A stretch of DNA of 30,567 nucleotides from Anaerolineae bacterium (GTDB taxonomy: Bacteria > Chloroflexota > Anaerolineae > JAFGEY01). Positions 6,904 to 14,800 of the stretch are shown piece by piece (the first letter of the stretch is position 1; each line of letters opens with the position of its first letter). Made by a program: the position numbers and the translations under genes. The stretch spans positions 1-30,567 of the forward strand of contig JAFGJF010000192.1 in the NCBI GenBank assembly GCA_016929205.1, given 5' to 3'. The notes below the pieces were generated by a model. That model worked only from the letters and a program-made list of their open reading frames with translations. It made no database searches and was not told where the DNA came from.

Positions 6904-7084
6904 CTAGGTTCTGTTGACGTTTTGAATTGCGCTTGGATTGTCATGCCCGAATGTCTCTATCGGGCATCCATATGTCTCCATCGAGTATCTACAGGCAAGA
7001 AAGAACCGACCTATGTTGGTCCGCATCCATCGTGAAAGTGCCAAGCTGGACCGTTTATGTGCAATCAATGTCAACAGAACCTAG
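6904..7084. mobile_element. Candidate MITE: 181-bp element with 15-bp terminal inverted repeats
   Basis: CTAGGTTCTGTTGAC (6904-6918) and its exact reverse complement (7070-7084) bound a segment with no plausible gene. Just inside, TTGAATTGCGC on the left and TTGATTGCAC on the complementary right end extend the similarity. The outermost CTAG at each end may be a target-site duplication, which would leave an element of 173 bp with 11-bp ends; being self-complementary it could equally be part of the inverted repeat. Within lies the hairpin ATGCCCGA/TCGGGCAT (6943-6967) and a diverged direct repeat starting at 6951 and 6972. Ends with GTTCTGTTG-like sequence and a CTAG target recall IS5-family elements, but no transposase is in the window. 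The remaining gap, 7085-7130, shows nothing further. Confidence 0.6.
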
Positions 7085-7130
7085 CTGCTCGTTCGGGATC
7101 GCCAGATCTTGACAGATTCAGCACATATCT

Positions 7131-9764
7131 TTATCCCCAAAAGACCACAATCGTTTCAAACTCGCCCGTTTCAAAGGTCATGGTGCGCTTGTCGGCGTCG
7201 AATTCGGTGTAGGGTATCCTCTTGCCATCGACGTGAATTTTGGGGCGGGCGGATGCAATCCCGTGCAGTTCGATACGAATGCGAGCGTAGGTTGGAGGCA
7301 GGATTGATGGTGCACCGCTGGATGGCCCCGAACTGGAGGCGGGCGAGAGACAGGTCCGGCGGATGGTGAGCTGATCGGGTGCCGGGATATTGCCGTCGAG
7401 TGTCGAGTGGAATTCGGTGAGGCGATATGCGCCTTGCCTGAAGGCCCAGGTGCGCCCATCGTCTTCGTATAGCATAGAGGTGCCGTTGCCGGGATAAACG
7501 TGCAAGGTGAGGGTCTGGATTGGCTGTTCCCCGATGTATTGCATCGTCGGCCAGGCAGGCACAATGCTGCCCGCACGCACGAGCAGCGGAATGTGGTGGA
7601 TCGGTGCCGGAAGGCGGGTGATCTGCGGCCCGGCGGTGAGGGCGTTGGACCAGAAATCGTACCAGTACCCTCGCGGAATGTAAGCGCGGCGTGCGGTGGC
7701 GCCTTGCTCGTAAACGGGCGCTACCAGAAAGGCGTCTCCACACATGAATTGATCGTCGATGCCGGCAACATGGTCGTCGTCCTGGAATGGGAGGAACAAG
7801 GGGCGTACAATGGGCATGCCTGTTTGTGCCGACTGCCAAAAAGCGGTATAGAGGTAGGGCAGGAGCCGGTAGCGCAGTTCGATGAATTTTCGGCTGAGAC
7901 GCTCACACGCTTCGCCGAACGCCCACGGTTCCTGATCGGCGGTGCCCTTGGCGGTGTGGTTGCGGAAAAAGGGTGTAAAGACGCTCATCTGGTTCCAGCG
8001 GATGAGCAGTTCGCCGTCGGGTGTGCCGGCAAAACCGCCCGTGTCCGGTCCGGTAAAGGCGATGCCGCTGAGGCCCATATTGAGCACCAACTGCATGGTG
8101 TTGCGCAGGCTTTCCCAATCGCTATAGTTGTCGCCCAGCCAGTGCATGTTGTAGCGCTGCGACCCGGCCCACAGGGAGCGGGTGATGACCAACGGCCGCT
8201 CGTCGGGGCGCAATTGCATCAGCCCTTCCGCCGTTGCCCGGGCCATTTGCATGCCGTAGACGTTATGAGCGAGGCGGTGATCGCTGCCATGCCCGTCCAA
8301 TTCGTGCTGCACGACATCGGGCATGGTGTTGTCGCTGGACCCACTGGTGATGGTCGGTTCGTTCATATCGTTCCAAAAGCCGTCGACGTCCAGATCGACC
8401 ATGCCCTGGTACAGCTCGCCCCACCATTCGCGCACGCGTGGTGAGGTATAGTCGGGAAAATAACTGTTGCCGGGCCACACCGGGCCGCTGAAAAGCCTGC
8501 CATTGGGATATTTGCAGAATACGTCTTTTTCCAGTCCCTCCTGGCAGACCCAATAGTCAGGGTCTACCTTGATACCTGGGTCGACCATGGTCACGATCTT
8601 GTAGCCCTGGGCGTGCAGGTCTGCAATCAGCTTGCCGGGATCGGGAAAACATTCGGGATGCCAGGTAAAACAGCGAAACTCGTCCATGTACTCGATGTCC
8701 AGGTGGAGTGCCTCACAAGGGATGCGGCGGGTGCGAAATTCGCGGGCAATCTCGCGCACGCGGTCGTGTGGATAATAGCTCCAGCGGTTCTGGTGGTAGC
8801 CCAGGGCCCATAAGGGCGGCATAATCATCCGCCCGGTCAGTTCAGTATACCGATCGAGCACATCAGACAGCCGGGGGCCGTAGAAAAAATAGATACACAT
8901 TTCGCCGCAGTCGGCCTCAAAACGGGTGATGCCGGGCGTGGTCGCCCCAAAGTCAAACTGGCCGCGCGCGCTGTTGTCAAAAAAGATACCGTATCCTCGT
9001 CCACGATTCAAGCCCAGGTAAAACGGAATGTTGGCATAGATCGGGTCCTCACCAGGATGGTAGAACGTGGGATCGGTGTTCCACATCCGGGAGGTCATGC
9101 CGCGCTTGTCGAGCCGGGTGGTTTTTTCGCCCAGGCCATAGAGGTGCTCCCCCGGCGGGAGCTGTTTCCAACAAGCCACTTTTTCGCCGCACCAGCCGGT
9201 GCCTGCCGCGTCGGCGTTGACGATCGTGCCATCCGGATCGATAAAAGTGAGCGCAAAATAGGTCTTGTCGACGCGGCAATGCAGGTTTTGGGTGCGAATG
9301 AGCACGGCCTCTGCTGTCTCTTCGAGGGTGAATTGAACCGGTGTCCAGTCCGCGTCTTTTTTTTCGACAGCATAGGAAAAGGGTTCTGCAAAGCGCCCGC
9401 TGGGATTGACGCGTACGCGGATCAGATCGGCAGCGAGGACGGTGATACGAACCATTGCGTTTTCGCAGGTCAGTTCGACGCGCTGGCGATCCGGGCCTTT
9501 GGCGGCCGAGTTCCAACGATGCGCCAGGACGCGGCCGGGAAAGGTATAGCTGGTGTCGATGCTTGTTTCTTTAGGAGGCTTGCCCAATACAGCAGATATG
9601 CCGCGCAACAGCGAGCCCTTGCTTTTTTGAGCACCTTTGACGTCTGCGAACGCGGCCTCATGGAAGGTTTTGCGAAAAGGGTAAATGGCTGCTTGCAGGG
9701 TCACGTCGATCCCTAATAGTTTGATTCCTTGGATGGTTTTGGCAATCAGGTCCGAGGGGGTCAT
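7131..9764 (-). CDS. Glycoside hydrolase family 31 alpha-glucosidase
   Basis: An 877-residue enzyme predicted to release alpha-linked glucose (or xylose) from the non-reducing ends of glucans or oligosaccharides. ATG 9764 has AAGGAG 6 nt upstream; the open frame extending upstream is coded by a heptamer repeat and is not used. The N-terminal beta-domain (about 60-300) includes LYGLGEKTTRLDKRG. The catalytic barrel has PPLWALGYHQNRWSYY, LHLDIEYMD, the nucleophile Asp466 in WNDMNEP and the acid/base Asp545 in MHWLGDNYSDW. A C-terminal beta-region with YLYTAFW, then GDAFLVAPV and YEDDGRTW completes the family length. No signal peptide is seen, so it is likely cytoplasmic. It is last in a minus-strand run, 85 nt after a VWA gene. 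The exact linkage specificity cannot be read from these motifs. Confidence 0.93.
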   Translation of the reverse strand: MTPSDLIAKTIQGIKLLGIDVTLQAAIYPFRKTFHEAAFADVKGAQKSKGSLLRGISAVLGKPPKETSIDTSYTFPGRVLAHRWNSAAKGPDRQRVELTCENAMVRITVLAADLIRVRVNPSGRFAEPFSYAVEKKDADWTPVQFTLEETAEAVLIRTQNLHCRVDKTYFALTFIDPDGTIVNADAAGTGWCGEKVACWKQLPPGEHLYGLGEKTTRLDKRGMTSRMWNTDPTFYHPGEDPIYANIPFYLGLNRGRGYGIFFDNSARGQFDFGATTPGITRFEADCGEMCIYFFYGPRLSDVLDRYTELTGRMIMPPLWALGYHQNRWSYYPHDRVREIAREFRTRRIPCEALHLDIEYMDEFRCFTWHPECFPDPGKLIADLHAQGYKIVTMVDPGIKVDPDYWVCQEGLEKDVFCKYPNGRLFSGPVWPGNSYFPDYTSPRVREWWGELYQGMVDLDVDGFWNDMNEPTITSGSSDNTMPDVVQHELDGHGSDHRLAHNVYGMQMARATAEGLMQLRPDERPLVITRSLWAGSQRYNMHWLGDNYSDWESLRNTMQLVLNMGLSGIAFTGPDTGGFAGTPDGELLIRWNQMSVFTPFFRNHTAKGTADQEPWAFGEACERLSRKFIELRYRLLPYLYTAFWQSAQTGMPIVRPLFLPFQDDDHVAGIDDQFMCGDAFLVAPVYEQGATARRAYIPRGYWYDFWSNALTAGPQITRLPAPIHHIPLLVRAGSIVPAWPTMQYIGEQPIQTLTLHVYPGNGTSMLYEDDGRTWAFRQGAYRLTEFHSTLDGNIPAPDQLTIRRTCLSPASSSGPSSGAPSILPPTYARIRIELHGIASARPKIHVDGKRIPYTEFDADKRTMTFETGEFETIVVFWG

Positions 9765-9779
9765 AGGTGGCTCCTTGGG

Positions 9780-9814
9780 CGTGACACGTGATACGTGACA
9801 CGTGATGCGTGAGA
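9780..9814. repeat. Five tandem heptamers CGTGAYR between the VWA and GH31 genes
   Basis: CGTGA starts at 9780, 9787, 9794, 9801 and 9808, an exact 7-bp period: CGTGACA, CGTGATA, CGTGACA, CGTGATG, CGTGAGA. It fills the gap just upstream of the GH31 ribosome-binding site. Short heptameric repeats of this kind are scattered between genes in some Chloroflexota and cyanobacterial genomes; their function is unknown. Confidence 0.75.
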
Positions 9815-9849
9815 GTGTGGATAGCCGATGTTGCGTAACGTGTGAAGGA

Positions 9850-11802
9850 TCATGGGTTTTTCTCGCGAGAGGGTATGAGGCGGGCAAAGGTCTCGCGGAT
9901 GGAAAATGGCAGTCGTCCACGGAGGTGGACGAACCATTCGATGATCAGCATGCTCAGGGCGGCCAGGGCGGGCCAACGCCACCACTCGCGCCGGCCAACG
10001 CTGCTCTCGGTCTGGGCGCTGATCGGTGTCTGGCCGACGTCGATCTCGTCTCGTGGTTCGATGTACGATTCCAGTTCGCTGAACAGGTTAACGGCAAAGG
10101 ATGCCTGGCTGATCTGCTGATCGGCTCCCTGCTGCACTCTTTTCTGCTCGACGGTATAAATGCCCGGTTCGTCCGTCTGGGCAAAGGGGATCGGTTCGCT
10201 GCCTGCCGCCTCGAACGTCCACTGTTGTCCCGACGGCGCGGTAACGACGATCTCGCTGACGCCGATCTGCGGGCGGATGAGGGCCGGCATGCCGGGGGAG
10301 AGTTGGGCGGGCACGTCGACGGCGCTGGTGGGCGCGAGCCAGTAGGTGAGGTTGGCGATCAAAATGGGAAAGGTGATCTTGAGCGGCAGGTCGGACTGGT
10401 GCAAGTCAAAAGTCAGGATGGCGATGCGCCTCCCGCCGACCTCGCCGGCCAGCAGCAGCGGGCCGCTGCGAGCCTCGATCAGTGTTTCTGCCCACGACGG
10501 CACGCTCACCTCGCGTGCACGGGCGATATTCAGCTCTCTGAGTTGGGCGGCATCGACGTAATGGAGCAGGGGATGGTTGCCTTCCACATCGAGGATGGTT
10601 GTGTCGGTCAACATCCCGCCGACCCGGATCAGTTCGTTTGCAACGGGCGGTCCAATAAAGAGCAGGTTCCCCAATTCCGGCAGGTCGGCAGGGGTGAGGG
10701 TGTCGAAAATGATCAGGTCGGGAGTGATGCCACCGGGCAAAGTGACGGTATGGGTCAGGGTGTCCGTGACCCGGACGGTGACCGGGTTCAGGTTGGGCAT
10801 GAGGCCGATGGCGCGTTCCAGAAAGCTGTTACCGGGGGTGACCAGGAAGACTGTTGCCTCCCGATCAGCGGCGCGCACGGCCCAGGCTTGGTTGTCGATG
10901 GCCAGTGTGTCGTCGGGCAGGCGGGCCTGGATGCGCTGTGTATCCAGAGGCAGGTCGTCGAGGGCAATGCCGCTTTCACCCCCGGCGGCGATGTCGAGCG
11001 TGCGTGCGTCAAAGAGCGACTCGTTGACATCGATTTGCACCAGCGTGGTGACGGGCTGCGTTCCGGCGTTGGCCACGCGGACAAACGCCTGCGGGCCGTG
11101 AGGCCCATCGCGAATGGCAAGGGCGGTGATGGCCACGTTTTCGGCGGTGATGCCCGTCGGGATGTAGCGCACCTGGCCCGGCAGCGGCGGCAGGCCGTCC
11201 GGCAAGCCGCCGTCGGACAGGACGACGGTGGTGGTCCGGGCCGCTTGCTGCGCGCTCGACTGGGCCAGGATGAATGCCGCTTCCCAGTCGGCTTGGGTGT
11301 TGGTGACCTGTGTGGTGCTCAGCGCCTGTCTGAGCACCGATTTGTCGTTACACAGCGAGGCGAGCACGCGCGGTGTGTCTGCGACGGCGATCAGGGTGAG
11401 GGTATCGTTTGCCCCCAGCCCGTCGACGATCTGTTTTGCCCGGTCGCGGGCCAGGTCAAAGCGGGTTGCGGCACCGCCCCCCCGCGCGGTGTCCGTGGCC
11501 TGCATGCTGGCCGAGGCGTCGAGCAGGATGATGACGTTGCCCTGAAACAGCCGTGATATCTCACTGTAAGGGCGAGCCAGGGCCAGGACCAGCAGAAAGA
11601 GCAGCAGCAGTTGAATCAGCATAAGCAGGTTGCGCCGCAGTTTTTGCCACGGGGCATTGGCCTGGCGGTCTTGAAGCACCTGGCTCCAGAGCATGGTGCT
11701 GGAGACATGCCTCGCTTCGCGCCGCAGTTTGAGCATGTAGACTATGAGGATGGGGATGCCCAGGGCGGCAAAGGCCAGGGCCAGTGGTGCGAGAAACCCC
11801 AT
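9850..11802 (-). CDS. BatA-like membrane protein with von Willebrand factor A domain
   Basis: A 650-residue membrane protein. ATG 11802 follows AAGGG by 8 nt and begins directly with a membrane helix (3-23). A basic loop with KLRREARH and a second helix (about 59-77) follow, then a VWA domain whose metal-ion site reads DASAS (95-99) and continues with a VLSDGG strand. A long beta-rich region precedes a C-terminal membrane helix (WPALAALSMLIIEWF) and a basic tail. By the positive-inside rule the VWA part faces outward, as in BatA/BatB proteins of MoxR-VWA systems. No MoxR ATPase gene is in the window. VWA domains bind partner proteins through a divalent metal; the partner may be the neighbouring exported peptidase. 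The gene lies 63 nt after that peptidase gene and 85 nt before the GH31 gene. Confidence 0.82.
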   Translation of the reverse strand: MGFLAPLALAFAALGIPILIVYMLKLRREARHVSSTMLWSQVLQDRQANAPWQKLRRNLLMLIQLLLLFLLVLALARPYSEISRLFQGNVIILLDASASMQATDTARGGGAATRFDLARDRAKQIVDGLGANDTLTLIAVADTPRVLASLCNDKSVLRQALSTTQVTNTQADWEAAFILAQSSAQQAARTTTVVLSDGGLPDGLPPLPGQVRYIPTGITAENVAITALAIRDGPHGPQAFVRVANAGTQPVTTLVQIDVNESLFDARTLDIAAGGESGIALDDLPLDTQRIQARLPDDTLAIDNQAWAVRAADREATVFLVTPGNSFLERAIGLMPNLNPVTVRVTDTLTHTVTLPGGITPDLIIFDTLTPADLPELGNLLFIGPPVANELIRVGGMLTDTTILDVEGNHPLLHYVDAAQLRELNIARAREVSVPSWAETLIEARSGPLLLAGEVGGRRIAILTFDLHQSDLPLKITFPILIANLTYWLAPTSAVDVPAQLSPGMPALIRPQIGVSEIVVTAPSGQQWTFEAAGSEPIPFAQTDEPGIYTVEQKRVQQGADQQISQASFAVNLFSELESYIEPRDEIDVGQTPISAQTESSVGRREWWRWPALAALSMLIIEWFVHLRGRLPFSIRETFARLIPSREKNP

Positions 11803-11822
11803 AGGTGCCCTTTCGATGTACA

Positions 11823-11850
11823 GTTGTGGAGGGTCTTGACCCTCCACAAC
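11823..11850 (-). repeat. Perfect 13-bp inverted repeat between the peptidase and VWA genes
   Basis: GTTGTGGAGGGTC (11823-11835) and GACCCTCCACAAC (11838-11850) are exact reverse complements separated by two bases. In the minus-strand transcript this gives a strong hairpin just before the VWA ribosome-binding site. No U-run follows, so it is not a classical terminator. It could be an mRNA-processing or attenuation site, or a REP-like mobile repeat. Confidence 0.75.
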
Positions 11851-11865
11851 ATGGTTTTAACGAGA

Positions 11866-14800
11866 TCAGGGTGAATAGGTTTTCAGGATGACCGGCAGGT
11901 AAACCATTCTCGGCTCGGGGGCAAAATAGGTCCCCTTGTTGCTGCTGGCGCTGACGTTGCCGGCGCTGTCGGCAGCCTGCACGAAATAGCTAAACCCTTC
12001 AACTTGGCTGGTGACGGTGGTTTGCCACAGCCCGGTCGTGTCGTCATAGGCAAGCGGCTCGCTCGTCCAGTGTCCGGCAGTATCCTCAAATGTGACCCAC
12101 ACTTCAGACACGCCGCCAGCGCTGGAATCAGACACATCGACCGATATGCCGAATGCGCTATCATATTGGGCCAAGTCAACCTGGTGGATAACCGGTGCGG
12201 ACCCATCGCTGTCGCTCGAACTCAGGACTTTGAGTTCGAGAAAAGTGAACACCCGCTCGGTGCCCGTAATCCCAGTGGTCGATTTATATTGCCCGGCGAT
12301 GATGATCAGCCGATCTTGATCACCCATTTTGTTGACCGACCAGAACGCATTGGGATACCAACTGGGATATGAAAAAGTGGGCTCGGTCAGAGCCGTATCG
12401 GTAACAGGACGGCTGATGGTGGGATCAAAGCCCTCGATGGTGCTAAACGATGCTTCGAGGACCATCACGCCATGGACTTGTTCACCTTTTGGTACGTCGA
12501 TGATCACGCTGGTGCGTGGCTGGATGGGACGCCCGGCGCTGTTTTGCGTGTCGTTGTCGATGTGATAGTATTGGCCATAGCTGGTCGTTTCGAGAACGGG
12601 CTTGAGAGACAGGGGAACGATCGTCTCAGCGGCGGCACCAAGCCCGCTGCTGCTTGCTGCGCTGATCCTTTGCGCCTGACCTTTCAGTGCGATTGGAACG
12701 GTATTGGGCAGATCGACCACGTACATAGGCAGTCCGTAGAGCGTAGCCTCAATCAGGCTCTTTTCTTCATAAATGCCACAGCCTCCAGTGCCCTGGCTTT
12801 CCCAGAATCTCTGCTTGGCAAGGCGCAATGCCTCACCAACCGACATTGTGTCTTGACTGCCCAACATCTGCTGGAAATAGGTATAGACCTCTTCAGAGCC
12901 GGCGATCGAATCGTCCATACCGTAACCGTACCCGGTGTTGGCGATCCATACTGCTGCTCTGCCGCCAAAGATCTGCGGATAGTCGGGGTTCCAGGTGTCG
13001 AACTTGCCAGGGCCATTAGGCTGGCTGCTGTCGTCGGGCACGTTGAGGCCGCTGTGGCATCCTATCGAATAGTTGACCGATCCGGTGTAGGTATTGTTGC
13101 CCTTGATGATGTCTGTGTTGTAAAAAACGGGCGGACTGCCGGTGTCGGTGGCTGGTTGCGTGCGCCAATGCTCATAGTGACCGTTCACCGCAGCGATATC
13201 GACTTGCCTGGTGGGTTCGGTCCAGTAAGCCCGGAGGTCATCGGCATCCCATTTTTCGCTGATCAGCGTTCTGGGGACGAGACCTTGGGCGCTCATGGTC
13301 TGGGCGATTGCTTCGGCACTGTCGGTCAAAAAGTCATAGCCCGTATCGAGGGCGGTGTTTGCATTCAGCACACTTGACAGGAGAAAGGCCTCGATTTGGG
13401 CAAGGATGTCGGCCGGTTCTTCTACAAGGCGTCCGACGCCGACGTCGGGGATGTAGAGGTAGCGGCCTCTCCACCGCTGCGGAACCCTGTCGCCGTAAAA
13501 GTCGTCGGTGAGGATATTGCCGTCAAGCAGTGCCGACCAGAGCGGCGTTTTTTCGATGACCTGGGCGTTGTTGATATAGGTTGCCTCGTTGGCGATACGG
13601 GCCTGGTCTGGCACGCGGCGGAAAGGGATCTGCAGGTCGTTGCCAATGAGGACGACGTTAGCGATGGTTGGGTTGGCCGAGAGCACTGGATTGACGATCT
13701 GCTTCCAGATCGCCCAACTGACGTCGTTGGCGGCGTCGACGCTGCAGGCGTTGCGATCCCAGGCCGTATACGCCGCTGAAATGAGCAAGTGGTTGTCGAC
13801 TGGGTAGACCATGCCGGCGACGGCGTTATGCCTGGCCAACTCTTGTAGCCGGGCATAGATTGCATTGCCGGTGGTGACCCCATAGGTCCGATCCAGGCGG
13901 GTCTTGTTGAGCAAGATCAGCGTGTTGATCGGTGTTGTCGCCGTATAGACAGGTGGTACTGTGCCGGAGCTGTAAGGCAAGGTGGTTTTGCAGTCGGTAG
14001 GCAGCCCGGCGAGTTCCTCGACTTCAACCCTCAGACGGTAAGGCGTAGCGCTGTACGAACCGTTGTTGCTCGCGACAAGAATGTAATGCCGGCCTGACGA
14101 GCGGATCGTCCGCACGGCATGTTCAGGCCTTGTTCCTGGTTGCGCTGAAGTGAAATCCCAGGCCCCAGTGAAATCCCACGCGCCGGTGAAATCCCACGCG
14201 CCGGTGAAATCCCACGCGCCGGTGAAATCCCAGGCGCCGGTAAAGTCCCACGCGCCAGTGCTTTCAACACCTCCGTTCTCATTTATTTCTTCGATATCCT
14301 GGCACGGGCCTACCCCTTTTGCCTCCAGGATTTTGGGCGGCTTGGACAAGTCTTTGAAAAAGTGGAGGTCAAAGTCAGCCCCCAAATTATCCAGAGCAAG
14401 TGTTATGATCGCCGGGGCATCGATGTCGATTACATACCAGTCTAGATCGTTCGGATAGGGTATCCGCGAAATGATCGAGTCGCCGGAAACGATGGGCACG
14501 GCTTCATCGGGGGTGTCGTTGGGTTCGTAGCTATCCGTGATGTATACGTCTTCGTAGGCAACGGCCGTGATCGGCCCCTCGTTCCCCGAGCTCATTTGCA
14601 GCGAGCCAACAAAGGAGCTGCCCAGTGCCATATGGTCATCGAGATGGATGACTCGTGACGCATAGGGAGCAACGGTGACGGCTGTCGAATAGACGATCGT
14701 GCCGTTTGGCAGCCGGAAGGTGAGATAGATGTCGGTGGTCTGGCTGTCCAGGTTTTGCACAGCGAGCATTGTTTTCGTCCCATCCGTGCGCATAACGCGA

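Noticed and set aside
7109..7137. Plus-strand promoter TTGACA with a -10-like TATCCC
   Set aside because: The -10 is poor and the promoter would read antisense into the GH31 gene; no gene follows on that strand.
8767..8775. TGTGGATAA, an exact DnaA-box match
   Set aside because: It is a single copy in the middle of the GH31 coding sequence with no further boxes or AT-rich region nearby; most likely chance.
9765..9920. N-terminal extension of the GH31 protein
   Set aside because: It is coded largely by the heptamer repeat and overlaps the preceding gene; ATG 9764 has a good ribosome-binding site.
9802..11556. Long plus-strand open frame of 584 codons opposite the VWA gene
   Set aside because: It is antisense to a gene with clear membrane and VWA motifs; its composition (runs of Gly, Asp, Gln, Val) is what a G+C-rich complementary frame gives.
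14151..14258. CRISPR-like array from evenly spaced repeats
   Set aside because: The 18-bp units are directly adjacent with no spacers and encode an in-frame hexapeptide.
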